Shown one piece after another: positions 33,703 through 42,459 of a stretch of DNA of 64,000 nt. Source of the stretch: Porphyromonas uenonis DSM 23387 = JCM 13868 (GTDB taxonomy: Bacteria > Bacteroidota > Bacteroidia > Bacteroidales > Porphyromonadaceae). Position 1 is the first letter of the stretch, and the number at the start of each line of letters is the position of its first letter. Below the pieces are notes generated by a model. That model worked only from the letters and a program-made list of their open reading frames with translations. It ran no database searches and was not told the origin of the DNA. The position numbers were made by a program, and so were the translations under genes. The DNA lies in NCBI RefSeq assembly GCF_000482365.1, contig NZ_KI535308.1:28449-92448 (forward strand), in the 5' to 3' direction.

Positions 33703-34119
33703 ATGAACGAGGAGGGAAAAACAAAAACTCTCCCCAGCAAGTGGAATCGCTGGGACGTTAGGTTATCAAACCCTGAAGATCAAATAAGAGTTATTGAATC
33801 TTTTAAGCGGTCAGGGTGCGACACAAAGTCGGACTTTGTCCGAAAAATGATACTTAGAGAAGACTTTCGGGTAGTCAAAACCAACGGAGACCTTATTAAG
33901 TTCACCACAAAACTGACAGATTTCATTTTTGCGGTGAACAAAATTGGAGTGTTATACAACCAAGCCGTCAGGGCGATGAACAAATATCACTCAGAGGAAA
34001 AAGCTGAACAGTTGCTAAACAACGTGAGCAACCAACAGATGGAGCTTATGGATAAGCTCCTCGAAGTCATTAACCTTACAAAGGAACTGAAAGATGATTG
34101 TCAAAGTGAAGTCCCCTAA
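33703..34119 (+). CDS. MobA-type relaxosome accessory protein (ribbon-helix-helix)
   Basis: A 138-residue cytoplasmic protein. The N-terminal part has the ribbon-helix-helix pattern of Bacteroides mobilisation proteins (RWDVRLSNPEDQIRVIESF, KSDFVRKMIL), followed by long helices (FAVNKIGVLYNQAVRAMNKY). It would bind the transfer origin and help load the relaxase. Its end overlaps the relaxase start by 26 bp. Confidence 0.85.
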   Translation: MNEEGKTKTLPSKWNRWDVRLSNPEDQIRVIESFKRSGCDTKSDFVRKMILREDFRVVKTNGDLIKFTTKLTDFIFAVNKIGVLYNQAVRAMNKYHSEEKAEQLLNNVSNQQMELMDKLLEVINLTKELKDDCQSEVP

Positions 34120-35302
34120 GTCCCTATTAAGGGTCTTAACCTACAACCTTAATAAGGTGGAACGTGGTGTTGGGGCGGTTCTTTATACCCAAGGGGTATA
34201 CAATTCTATGGGACAGGTGCCGTCTCCTCAGGCTATCTACGAGGATATGATGATGCAGATACCCTCTAAAACGAGGGTGAAGAACATCGCTTTTTCTTGC
34301 TCGCTCAATCCTGACCCCTCGGAGACGCTATCTGATGAACAATATGTGCAGATAGCTCAAGAGTTTATGGAACGTATGGGATATGGTAGCCAACCTTTTG
34401 TTGTGGTCAAGCACTGGGATATTGCTCGACAACATATCCACATAGTATCTACGAGAGCAGATAAGCTGGGCAAAAAAATCTCAGACAAGCACGAAGGACG
34501 AAAAGCTCGCAAGGTCGTTGACGCTCTAGAGCGCAAATACAACCTTAAGCTAACAAAGCCTGACAAGGAAAAGACAGCAAAAAAGAAGCCTGTGGAACTA
34601 AAACAGGCAAAACCTATCAATGTCAAAGAGGGCAATGTTACAGAACAAGTATACAATGTGGCTCGACAAGTGGTGCAGAAAGGAGCTTTTACCTCTATTG
34701 GAGGTCTAAACGCTTTACTGGCTCCCTATAACTTGTCGGCTAAGTTCACCAAGTCCGAACGTAAAGGCAAGCAATACGACGGCATTGTGTACATACCTAT
34801 GGAAGAAGGGAAGCCCGTGGCTCCCCCAATACCCTCTAAAGATTTAGGAAGAGGTGTAGGATATACAGCGGTCAAAACGGCTATGTACAAGTCGGGTAAG
34901 AAGTGCCAAGAGAAGGCGGAAGAGATGAGAGCTATTATCGCTAGCGTGATGATTACACGGCCAAAGACACTGGAAGAGTTTACAGACAAGCTCAAAGAAA
35001 ATGGACTGGAACTAATGGCTAAGCGCAACGAGAATGGACGTATCTATGGGGCTACCTATGTGGACAGAAACGATATGGTTGCTATTAGCGGGTCAAAACT
35101 GGGTAGTGATTTTTCAGCTAACACGCTCAATGAACTATTCGGAACCACTCAAGAGAGCAATACAGACAGAGAAAAACAGACCGAGAGAACTCAGAGACGG
35201 AGGTACAGCTCGTCATCGCACCGACCAAATATAAGCGGGGAGGACTGGAAGGAGATAAGCTGGCAGAAGTACCTGAGACGCAAATACAACAAAATCAAAT
35301 AA
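34094..35302 (+). CDS. Relaxase / mobilization nuclease (MobB-like)
   Basis: A 402-residue relaxase that nicks oriT and leads the strand into the recipient. The N-terminal relaxase domain has the metal-binding histidines in VKHWDIARQHIHIVSTRAD (HxH), preceded by NIAFSCSLNP. A candidate tyrosine lies in the N-terminal segment LRVLTYNLNKVERG. The second half is basic and helical, ending RRKYNKIK; it does not carry the VPSSPVQ tag found in other proteins of the element. Belongs to the Bacteroides branch of MOBP-like relaxases. Confidence 0.9.
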   Translation: MIVKVKSPKSLLRVLTYNLNKVERGVGAVLYTQGVYNSMGQVPSPQAIYEDMMMQIPSKTRVKNIAFSCSLNPDPSETLSDEQYVQIAQEFMERMGYGSQPFVVVKHWDIARQHIHIVSTRADKLGKKISDKHEGRKARKVVDALERKYNLKLTKPDKEKTAKKKPVELKQAKPINVKEGNVTEQVYNVARQVVQKGAFTSIGGLNALLAPYNLSAKFTKSERKGKQYDGIVYIPMEEGKPVAPPIPSKDLGRGVGYTAVKTAMYKSGKKCQEKAEEMRAIIASVMITRPKTLEEFTDKLKENGLELMAKRNENGRIYGATYVDRNDMVAISGSKLGSDFSANTLNELFGTTQESNTDREKQTERTQRRRYSSSSHRPNISGEDWKEISWQKYLRRKYNKIK

Positions 35303-35322
35303 CAAATAGAACAACAAGAAAT

Positions 35323-37362
35323 ATGGGACAAGAAGACGACCTAAGAGGACTAGCTAAAGTGATGGATTTCATACGAGCCGTTTCCATACTTTTCCTCATA
35401 ATACATATCTACTGGTACTGCTACTCTGCTTGGGCGGAGATGGGCTGGACTGTGGGGTTGGTGGACAGATTACTGAAACAGTTTGACAGGGCTACAATCC
35501 TTTTCGCTTCACCGTGGGTAACTAAGGGTTTTTGCCTCCTCCTACTAGCACTATCTTGCTTAGGTACACGAGGGGTCAAGAACGAAAAATACACGTGGGG
35601 GCGCATATACAGCACGCTACTATTAGGACTAGTTTTGTTTACGGGGTCGTGGCTGATACGACAGCTGCCTATAACCCCGCTGATAACAAAAGCTGGGGTA
35701 TATACCTTAGTTATATCGGCTGGATATGTTTTTCTGATGCTGGGAGGCACGTGGATTTCTCGCATTCTAAAGCAAAATGTAATGGACGACGTATTCAACG
35801 TGGAGAACGAGAGCTTTGAGCAGGAGCGTCAGCTGATGGTCAACGAGAACTCAGTCAACATACCTACGAAGTTTTACTACAAACAGAAGTGGAACGATGG
35901 TTGGATAAATGTGGTAAACCCGTATAGAGCTTCCATTGTGCTTGGAACACCTGGATCTGGTAAATCGTTTGCAGTAGTGAACAACTACATCAAACAGCAG
36001 ATTGAAAAGGGATTTTCAATGTACATATACGACTATAAGTTTCCCGACCTATCGATCATTGCTTACAACCACTTGCTTAAGCACGCTGGTAAATATGATA
36101 AGCTACCGCAATTCTACATCATAAACTTTGACGACCCGCGCAGGAGCCATCGGTGCAACCCTATTGCCCCTGAGTTTATGAGTGATATATCGGACGCATA
36201 CGAGAGTGCCTATACGATTATGCTTAACCTGAACCGCACGTGGATTCAAAAGCAGGGAGACTTCTTCGTAGAGTCACCTATCATTCTTTTTGCGGCCATC
36301 ATTTGGTATCTCAAGATTTACGAGAATGGACTGTACTGTTCGTTTCCACACGCTATTGAGTTCCTTAACCAGCCGTACTCAGACATCTTTGAGATACTGA
36401 TGAGCTATGATGAGCTGGCAAACTACTTAGCACCCTTTATGGACGCTTGGAAGGGGGGAGCGCAAGACCAGTTACAAGGTCAGCTCGCTTCAGCTAAAAT
36501 CCCGCTCGCTCGTATGATTTCACCACAGCTTTACTGGGTGATGACGGGTAACGACTTTACACTGGACATTAATAACCCTGACGACCCAAAGGTGCTTGTC
36601 GTGGGCAACAACCCCGACAGACAGAATATCTACTCTGCGGCACTGGGTCTATACAACAGCCGTATCGTCAAACTGATTAACAAGAAGAAGATTAAGAACA
36701 AGGAGACAGGGGAGGAAAAGCGAACGCTCAAAAGCTCTGTTATCATTGATGAGTTACCTACAATCTATTTCCGTGGACTAGACAACTTGATTGCAACAGC
36801 TCGATCTAATCGTGTGGCGGTATGCCTAGGATTTCAGGACTTCTCACAGCTGGTCAGAGACTATGGTGATAAGGAGGCAAAGGTTATCCAAAACACGGTG
36901 GGTAACATCTTCTCGGGTCAGGTTGTTGGCGAAACGGCTAAATGGCTTTCGGAGCGGTTTGGCAAGGTACTACAACAGCGTCAATCAATCTCTATTAACC
37001 GCAACGACACCTCTACATCTATTTCTACACAGCTGGAGAGCATCATTCCTGCATCTAAAATCTCAGGACTGACACAGGGGTTCTTTGTGGGTGCCGTGGC
37101 TGATGAGTTTGACCAACGCATCGAGCAGAAGATTTTCAACGCTCAGATTGTGGTTGATGTGGCTAAAGTACAGGCGGAAGAGAAGGAGTACGTCAAGGAG
37201 ATGCCACAGCTACTGCATAACCTTCGTGGCGAACAGCTCACGGACGATGAGCTTGACCAAATAATCAAAGCCAACTACACCAAAATCAAAAAGGATGTCC
37301 TGTCTATCGTTATCGTGGAGAAAGCTCGAATAGCTAAAGAACAGGAAATGGCAACGGCATAG
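35323..37362 (+). CDS. Type IV coupling protein (VirD4/TraG-type, YWFCY domain)
   Basis: A 679-residue inner-membrane ATPase linking relaxosome to channel. The N-terminal region has four membrane segments and IYWYCY, the hallmark of the YWFCY-domain group usually called MobC in Bacteroides. Walker A is GTPGSGKS near residue 208; Walker B region is SSVIIDELPT near 475, with RSNRVAVCLGFQDFSQL after it. It recognises substrates, so it would be the receptor for any C-terminal delivery tag. It is followed by a terminator. Confidence 0.93.
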   Translation: MGQEDDLRGLAKVMDFIRAVSILFLIIHIYWYCYSAWAEMGWTVGLVDRLLKQFDRATILFASPWVTKGFCLLLLALSCLGTRGVKNEKYTWGRIYSTLLLGLVLFTGSWLIRQLPITPLITKAGVYTLVISAGYVFLMLGGTWISRILKQNVMDDVFNVENESFEQERQLMVNENSVNIPTKFYYKQKWNDGWINVVNPYRASIVLGTPGSGKSFAVVNNYIKQQIEKGFSMYIYDYKFPDLSIIAYNHLLKHAGKYDKLPQFYIINFDDPRRSHRCNPIAPEFMSDISDAYESAYTIMLNLNRTWIQKQGDFFVESPIILFAAIIWYLKIYENGLYCSFPHAIEFLNQPYSDIFEILMSYDELANYLAPFMDAWKGGAQDQLQGQLASAKIPLARMISPQLYWVMTGNDFTLDINNPDDPKVLVVGNNPDRQNIYSAALGLYNSRIVKLINKKKIKNKETGEEKRTLKSSVIIDELPTIYFRGLDNLIATARSNRVAVCLGFQDFSQLVRDYGDKEAKVIQNTVGNIFSGQVVGETAKWLSERFGKVLQQRQSISINRNDTSTSISTQLESIIPASKISGLTQGFFVGAVADEFDQRIEQKIFNAQIVVDVAKVQAEEKEYVKEMPQLLHNLRGEQLTDDELDQIIKANYTKIKKDVLSIVIVEKARIAKEQEMATA

Positions 37363-37380
37363 CAGTTGCACTCAAACTAC

Positions 37381-37425
37381 AAAGATGTAGCCCTCTTAAC
37401 ATCGTTAAGGGGGCTACGTCTTTGA
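37381..37425. terminator. Bidirectional terminator between mob operon and leftward block
   Basis: AAAGATGTAGCCCTCTTAA pairs with TTAAGGGGGCTACGTCTTT (one G-T wobble) around a 5-nt loop, between the convergent coupling-protein and toxin genes. T-rich ends exist on both strands. Confidence 0.88.
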
Positions 37426-37446
37426 ATGATAGCTCAAACAGAAAGA

Positions 37447-38244
37447 CTACAGCTTATGTCGACGAGACTTGCCCTCTGTCTGAACTTCTTGCTCAGTCTT
37501 TAACGCTTGAGACGCTTGATCTTTTCTAGTATCAAGTATCGCTTGTGCTTCCTCCTGCACAGGCGAGCTGGGGACAACTATCTTTGAAGACTTTCTAGCA
37601 GGTGAAAGAGGAGGCAAGGCAAAGACCTTAGACTGATGAGCAGTCATAGCTTGAAGCCTGTCCGCTATCTTCTGCCAAGAGTAAGTACCCTCTAGCATCA
37701 CAACAGTCTCCTCGTGATCAATGTCATCAAAGTACGTTATACCCTTTAATGGACGAAGAGGGCTAGAGGTCGGAAACTTCTGAACGTAAAATCCTAGCAT
37801 CTCTTGAAAAGAGTACCGAGTAGAGAGGTAGGCGATGTCTATAAAGTCTTTGAGCCTAGAACCATTATCTGCTATGGCTGACAGCTTCATAGCTATAATA
37901 TCAGGCTGACTATACAAGCGTATTCCCTCTTCCTCTAGAGGATTTTGCAAGAGAGGGTAAGGGTGGGTGATACAGTCTATCTTTACTCCATCAATGCGAC
38001 CTTTGAGCGTGTTTTGTTCACTATAGTCGCCTTGAAATCCAAACTTTGTAACAAGGAAATGCTCTAAGCGGGCTGTATTGAAGGGATAAGGAGTAAAGAG
38101 GTCTAAGTCAATACTCTTGCGATGCCCCAAATAAAGAGCTAGAGCGGTGCCTCCAGCTAAATGAAAGTTAGAAAATTCGGACTGAGACTGTAACTGCTTT
38201 AAGAGTTCCAGCGTTCGCTTCTCAACTGTTGTCGTCTGTAACAT
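37447..38244 (-). CDS. AbiEii-like nucleotidyltransferase toxin with C-terminal VPSSPVQ tag
   Basis: A 265-residue protein. Residues 1-205 are an AbiEii/AbiGii-type nucleotidyltransferase: GGTALALY near residue 32 and SIDLDLF near 44 give the polymerase-beta-like active site, with KLSAIADNGSRLKDFIDI downstream. AbiEii toxins stall growth, probably by modifying RNA. The last 42 residues (VPSSPVQ ... HKL) are not part of the toxin family and match the ends of three other proteins of this element. It overlaps the antitoxin gene by 46 bp, so the two are coupled. Confidence 0.88.
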   Translation of the reverse strand: MLQTTTVEKRTLELLKQLQSQSEFSNFHLAGGTALALYLGHRKSIDLDLFTPYPFNTARLEHFLVTKFGFQGDYSEQNTLKGRIDGVKIDCITHPYPLLQNPLEEEGIRLYSQPDIIAMKLSAIADNGSRLKDFIDIAYLSTRYSFQEMLGFYVQKFPTSSPLRPLKGITYFDDIDHEETVVMLEGTYSWQKIADRLQAMTAHQSKVFALPPLSPARKSSKIVVPSSPVQEEAQAILDTRKDQASQALKTEQEVQTEGKSRRHKL

Positions 38245-38528
38245 AATAACTCTTCTTTATTTAGCTTGAAAAAGGAACAGACAAAGGCAATATCCTTTTG
38301 AGAGAGGTGACGAACAGCCTTAATAATCTCTCGAAAATTCTCAATGCCTCCATAGCGGTTTATAGCTCCACGATAGTCTTCTAGGCGACCTCGCTCGATA
38401 ATACGCTCTACAACTATGCACTTTGATTTATCCCAATCAAAGCTGGTCAAGTCATACTCCCAAAGCAGGCTGGGAGAGATAGCTTGACTATCACCGTAGG
38501 GTATGTATTGCTCAATAGGATAAAGCAT
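38199..38528 (-). CDS. Antitoxin partner of the AbiEii-like protein (DUF6922-like)
   Basis: A 109-residue cytoplasmic protein (start MLYPIEQYIPYG, DLTSFDWDKSKCIVVERIIERG, ENFREIIKAVRHLSQKDIAFVC). Small proteins of this kind often stand directly before AbiEii-type genes in Bacteroidota; the DUF6922 name is from memory. It has no VPSSPVQ tag, in contrast to its toxin partner. Overlap with the toxin gene indicates one transcript. It probably neutralises the toxin, directly or by repression. Confidence 0.75.
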   Translation of the reverse strand: MLYPIEQYIPYGDSQAISPSLLWEYDLTSFDWDKSKCIVVERIIERGRLEDYRGAINRYGGIENFREIIKAVRHLSQKDIAFVCSFFKLNKEELLCYRRQQLRSERWNS

Positions 38529-38642
38529 TGCTTAGAGATTTACTACTACATAGCAAATATACTAAATTCTCATCAGACCAAAACGAATTTGCGCCACTGG
38601 ATAGCTTGAAATTCTCTCCGTGGCTATTTACTACTACAAAAT

Positions 38643-38927
38643 CTATTTCGAAGCTAAAGCATACTCTCTATAGAGTTGCAACTCGCCTCTATGATAAACG
38701 CTATATATGTGACGACTGGGGTATAAGAGCAGACACTCGCCCTCTCTAAAACCGTCTTGATAGCTTACTCGCTGGCGCAAGGTGCCGTCAGGGTTCCATA
38801 CCTCGTGAACTCCATTGGGGTAGCCGTCTTTATAAGGCAAGCGCTCCCTGAGCGTGCCGTCAGAATAACGGCTCTCACAAACACCCGTATAGGGTTGTCC
38901 ATTGTTACTATATTTTATTGTCTCCAT
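38643..38927 (-). CDS. Small MORN-repeat (YwqK-like) protein
   Basis: A 94-residue protein made of about three MORN-type units (YSDGTLRERLPYKDGYPNGVHEVW; NPDGTLRQRVSYQDGFREGECL). These repeats are the same kind as those in the C-terminal half of the primase fusion at 44565. Proteins of this type are often labelled YwqK antitoxin. No tag at its C-terminus (ends YALASK). The 114-bp gap to the antitoxin gene is empty. Role unknown, perhaps immunity or protein binding. Confidence 0.7.
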   Translation of the reverse strand: METIKYSNNGQPYTGVCESRYSDGTLRERLPYKDGYPNGVHEVWNPDGTLRQRVSYQDGFREGECLLLYPSRHIYSVYHRGELQLYREYALASK

Positions 38928-38940
38928 TAACTCAATCTGA

Positions 38941-39906
38941 TTATAGTTTATGTGATTGGTTTTTACGCTCTACCTGCTCCTCCTGAGCATTCTTGAGCGT
39001 ATTGTCATTGCGCTCTCTTTGTGCGTCAAGTGTTGCTTCCGCCTGCTCTTGCACGGGAGAGCTGGGGACAACGATTCGCGTTGCTTGTTTTGTCAAAGCA
39101 ACCATCTCTGCTTGCGCTTGCTTGACAGACTGTAGTGGGTCTGAAAGTGTAGTTGATAGACGCTTGTTTCGTGCCGTTTCGTACACTTTGACTAGCTCTG
39201 TATAATCGCCCGTAAGAGCGAATTGATGGCAAGTCTGCATAGCGTCAAGGAGCTTGACGTTTGGCTCGTAGGACAATTCGACTCCTTTTAGTAACTTTGC
39301 AAGTGAGATAGAGCTACTAAGTAGCGCCACGTGATCCTCTGACATCGTTATGGTTCGTGGCTTTGGGCTTAGTAGCTCTATTTCTGTTATGTCATACCCA
39401 TGGTATTTGCCTATCATATTTTCAAGACGTAAGACTTGAATTGTGGTTTTTACTCGATACAAAGTAGAGTTTATAGACAAACACCCATAAAGCCTTTGAA
39501 CTTTCTCTATTGCAGGATCACTTGGAGATGTAGCTATTCGATTATTATCTTCTACCTTTTTTCGATCACGATGTTCCTCTAAAAGTAACGACGATTTTAT
39601 TAGAGGAACAACATAAGGAATGGCTTTGATATAAGCCTTTTGAAGTCCTATTTCGTAGTTGCTAATTGAATGGAATAGCTTGTCTCTAGACTTGTTGCTA
39701 ATCCGAACTTCTCCAACACCTTCGGGAGTTTCAGATTCGGGAAGTATTCGTGGCAATTCCGCAATCATATCCCTTGCATCAAAGTAATTGATATCAAGAT
39801 TGGGATTGCTTTGTACGACCATAACTTCAGTATTAGGGTCTAAGCTAGAGACTTTCAATTTCTCGTCGTAATCGGACGGAAAGGGCAATAGGATATTCTC
39901 CTCCAT
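38941..39906 (-). CDS. Polyvalent-type protein with LPD3/BECR-nuclease-like domain and VPSSPVQ tag
   Basis: A 321-residue protein. Residues about 65-190 (VRISNKSRDKLFHSISNYEI ... RLYGCLSINSTLYRVKTTIQVL ... YHGYDITEIELL) resemble the LPD3 domain, a putative Barnase-EndoU-ColicinE5/RelE-fold nuclease described in polyvalent proteins of phages and conjugative elements. A helical linker follows (residues 200-275), and the last 42 residues are the shared tag (VPSSPVQ ... SHKL). Domain assignment is by pattern memory. Likely made for action on or in the recipient; unproven. Confidence 0.72.
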   Translation of the reverse strand: MEENILLPFPSDYDEKLKVSSLDPNTEVMVVQSNPNLDINYFDARDMIAELPRILPESETPEGVGEVRISNKSRDKLFHSISNYEIGLQKAYIKAIPYVVPLIKSSLLLEEHRDRKKVEDNNRIATSPSDPAIEKVQRLYGCLSINSTLYRVKTTIQVLRLENMIGKYHGYDITEIELLSPKPRTITMSEDHVALLSSSISLAKLLKGVELSYEPNVKLLDAMQTCHQFALTGDYTELVKVYETARNKRLSTTLSDPLQSVKQAQAEMVALTKQATRIVVPSSPVQEQAEATLDAQRERNDNTLKNAQEEQVERKNQSHKL

Positions 39907-39918
39907 AATGTAGCTTGA

Positions 39919-41370
39919 TTAGACTTTGTGACCTTTAGTCTGCTCCCTAGACAGCTTCTGCTTAGGAGCTTCTTTATCGTTTGGGACTAACCGAACCTCT
40001 CTCTTTTGAGCTTGCTTGGTCAAATCGGTCGGGTCGTACTTACTGTATCGAACTCTCTGAGTAGACGCATCGTAAGAGACATAGCTGTTAAAGCTCTTCT
40101 TCGTTCGAGAGTTTTTCAAGCCCTCTAGATAGAGCGTCTCGCCCTTAGCTAACTTGTCTTGCGCCTCCTTGGTCAACACTTGACCATTAAGTATCGTCGG
40201 AACACCATCGGCTTGCCTCGTACCTAAGACTTGCTTCACTTCGTTTGTCGGGAATGTGAACGACAGAGCTCGCTTACAAGCGTCAACCTGTATAGTGGCT
40301 GTGTACTCTTTGCCCTTCGCACTTACACCTGAGAAGGATAAAGGCTCGCCAGCACGTAGTGTGGCTCGCTGGTCGGGAGAGAGGTCTACACCACTAATCG
40401 TTTGAGGTATATAAACTCTAGCGGTCGGAACGTACACAAGCGTATTGGTATCTTCATCGACAGAGACGTAAGCAGAAAACTCTCGCCCATCAGCTCCTTT
40501 AAGTTGTGCTACTCTTCCCAAGTGACCTGTCTCTAACAAACTCTCCTTATCCTGCTCGGTAAAGGAACAACACATATAGGGAGCTTCTAGATTCAACTCC
40601 TTGCGTACGCAACGAACAGAGAGACTCTCGCTACCATCGGGTTGAGTACGGAGGGTTAGTCGCCCCTCCGTTCTAATATCAATGTCGCCAGTCTTGATGC
40701 GAACAGGTAAGAGGTCGGTAGGCTTAAAGGATAGGAGGTTTTCCAGCTGTCCTCGCTCCTCCAGTATTTGTTTAGACAACCCTAAGCTTGCCAGCTTAGC
40801 CTCTAGCCCATCTGTAACCTTAGGAGCTTCTAGATAGTCTTGCGGACGCACCCTACTATCCTTTATATACTCCCCGTGATTTTTTGGATCGTGGAGAGCT
40901 TGACGGAGATTATCTATGCCAGCAGATATGCCCTTAATGCCCTGAGATAGCACAGGCACAAGCCACAAACGGTAGTCGCCTGACCTAGCAAAGCGCACAA
41001 AGTTGCGTAAAAATGGCTCCAATAGCGGTATGTCGTAGTCTTTATCAATAGTAGGCTTAGGCTTGCCTGATTTGCCCGTCTTCGCAGACTGACCAAACTG
41101 CTCTTTCTCAAACTTAGGCACAGTCTGTGCTGTATCGTCCGTTAAGTCCGATACAGACACTCCATCAATGCTTCCACCGTCCGCAATAGAGCGAACAACT
41201 TGCATCTCGCCCACGTCATCGCCAAAAGACACCTGTGAGCGGTCTTCGGCAACTAGGATATAGTTGTCAGCATCGTAAGATAACTGCTCCGTTGCGGCTC
41301 GCTCGTCAAGCGTTGACGGATTGTCGGGAGAGTCTATAAGCTCTCTATTATCAGTTTCTATAGCAGACAT
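39919..41370 (-). CDS. DUF3945/DUF4099-type protein ending HKV
   Basis: A 483-residue cytoplasmic protein common in Bacteroides mobile elements. N-terminal ~110 residues are acidic and variable; the middle and C-terminal parts are repeated DUF3945-type modules (LSPDQRATLRAGEPLSFSGV ... ; LTKEAQDKLAKGETLYLEGL ... ), like the module at the end of TopB here. The C-terminus is basic and ends KGHKV, close to the HKL ends of four neighbours but without VPSSPVQ. Function of the family is unknown. Confidence 0.8.
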   Translation of the reverse strand: MSAIETDNRELIDSPDNPSTLDERAATEQLSYDADNYILVAEDRSQVSFGDDVGEMQVVRSIADGGSIDGVSVSDLTDDTAQTVPKFEKEQFGQSAKTGKSGKPKPTIDKDYDIPLLEPFLRNFVRFARSGDYRLWLVPVLSQGIKGISAGIDNLRQALHDPKNHGEYIKDSRVRPQDYLEAPKVTDGLEAKLASLGLSKQILEERGQLENLLSFKPTDLLPVRIKTGDIDIRTEGRLTLRTQPDGSESLSVRCVRKELNLEAPYMCCSFTEQDKESLLETGHLGRVAQLKGADGREFSAYVSVDEDTNTLVYVPTARVYIPQTISGVDLSPDQRATLRAGEPLSFSGVSAKGKEYTATIQVDACKRALSFTFPTNEVKQVLGTRQADGVPTILNGQVLTKEAQDKLAKGETLYLEGLKNSRTKKSFNSYVSYDASTQRVRYSKYDPTDLTKQAQKREVRLVPNDKEAPKQKLSREQTKGHKV

Positions 41371-41381
41371 AGATAGTATGT

Positions 41382-42425
41382 TTATAGTTTATGAGATTGG
41401 GATTTGCGCTCTACCTGCTCCTCCTGAGCATTCTTGAGCGTCTTGTCATTGCGCTCGCCTCGCCCATCAAGTATTGCTTGTGCTTGCTCCTGTACAGGCG
41501 AGCTGGGGACAACGATTTTTGTCTTTTGCGCTTCAGAGGTTGTATCAAGCTGGTTGTCTTGATTCTCCTCTAAAAACGAGAGTGTCTCCTCTAGATGGTC
41601 AGCAATGAGTTCATTGCTGTTGCCTTGCAAAAAAGCCTCTACCTGCTCTTTTGTCAAGTCCTCAGACCAAGACGCTAAGGTGTTCTGTATGTTTTCCTCT
41701 AGACCGTCTACAACGATACTAGCGCACCGCTCTGTAACAAGCCAAACTGCACTGTTGTAACGAGGGTGGTCTAGTGTAATGGATTCCCCGAGATCATCTT
41801 CGAGGTCATATATAAAGTCCTCAATATCGTCTATGTGCTTTGTGTAAAACTCCTTTGTATCGCTGTAATAGACAAAGTCAGACAATATCCCTGACACGCA
41901 TCCGTGAATGCTGATCTCTTCAACCCCATCCACAGGGTTGTCATACTTAGCCATATGGTCTAGTAGGACGGTCTGCATATCAGTGGAGAATGAGCGGTCG
42001 GCTAGACCCGTCTCCTCAAAAGTGCGGGACAAAGCCTCTTTCATAACGGCTTCGTTGAAGTAGTCGGCTGGAGTAAAGCCATAGTGATAGTCTACAGCAT
42101 CGGTTAGGCTCTGTAGCTCGTTCTTACACCACTTCATATCGTCTAGCAGGTCTTGCAAGTCTCGAGGTTCACCTCTGTTTGCTCCATACCATACCATCGT
42201 TTGCTCGTTAACATCATAAGATGCCAACTGAGCATTAAGGTCGTCGAGAGTCTCTCTGTAGTCTAGAGGCTTCATAAGCTCAATCGTGAAGTCCTGTCTA
42301 CGAGGAGAAAACTTTTGAAGAGTTATATTCCCGTCTTCATCTTGCGTGAAGTTGAAGCCTTCTTTCGTAGCAATGTACTCTAGTTGTTCTTGCCAGTTGT
42401 CTGTTGTGGGTATTGTAAAATCCAT
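41382..42425 (-). CDS. Acidic protein of unknown function with VPSSPVQ tag
   Basis: A 347-residue strongly acidic protein. Residues about 160-240 contain SIHGCVSGILSDFVYYSDT, KEFYTKHIDDIEDFIYDLED and AVWLVTERCASIVVD, a segment I associate loosely with DUF7222-like proteins of Bacteroidota mobile elements. The last 42 residues are the shared module; at DNA level the tag is nearly the same as in the gene at 38941, so the tag was copied recently. Acidic proteins of this kind can mimic DNA or inhibit enzymes, but nothing here proves that. Confidence 0.75.
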   Translation of the reverse strand: MDFTIPTTDNWQEQLEYIATKEGFNFTQDEDGNITLQKFSPRRQDFTIELMKPLDYRETLDDLNAQLASYDVNEQTMVWYGANRGEPRDLQDLLDDMKWCKNELQSLTDAVDYHYGFTPADYFNEAVMKEALSRTFEETGLADRSFSTDMQTVLLDHMAKYDNPVDGVEEISIHGCVSGILSDFVYYSDTKEFYTKHIDDIEDFIYDLEDDLGESITLDHPRYNSAVWLVTERCASIVVDGLEENIQNTLASWSEDLTKEQVEAFLQGNSNELIADHLEETLSFLEENQDNQLDTTSEAQKTKIVVPSSPVQEQAQAILDGRGERNDKTLKNAQEEQVERKSQSHKL

Positions 42426-42459
42426 TGTTCTATTATTGTTTAAGGGTTAATTGATTGTT

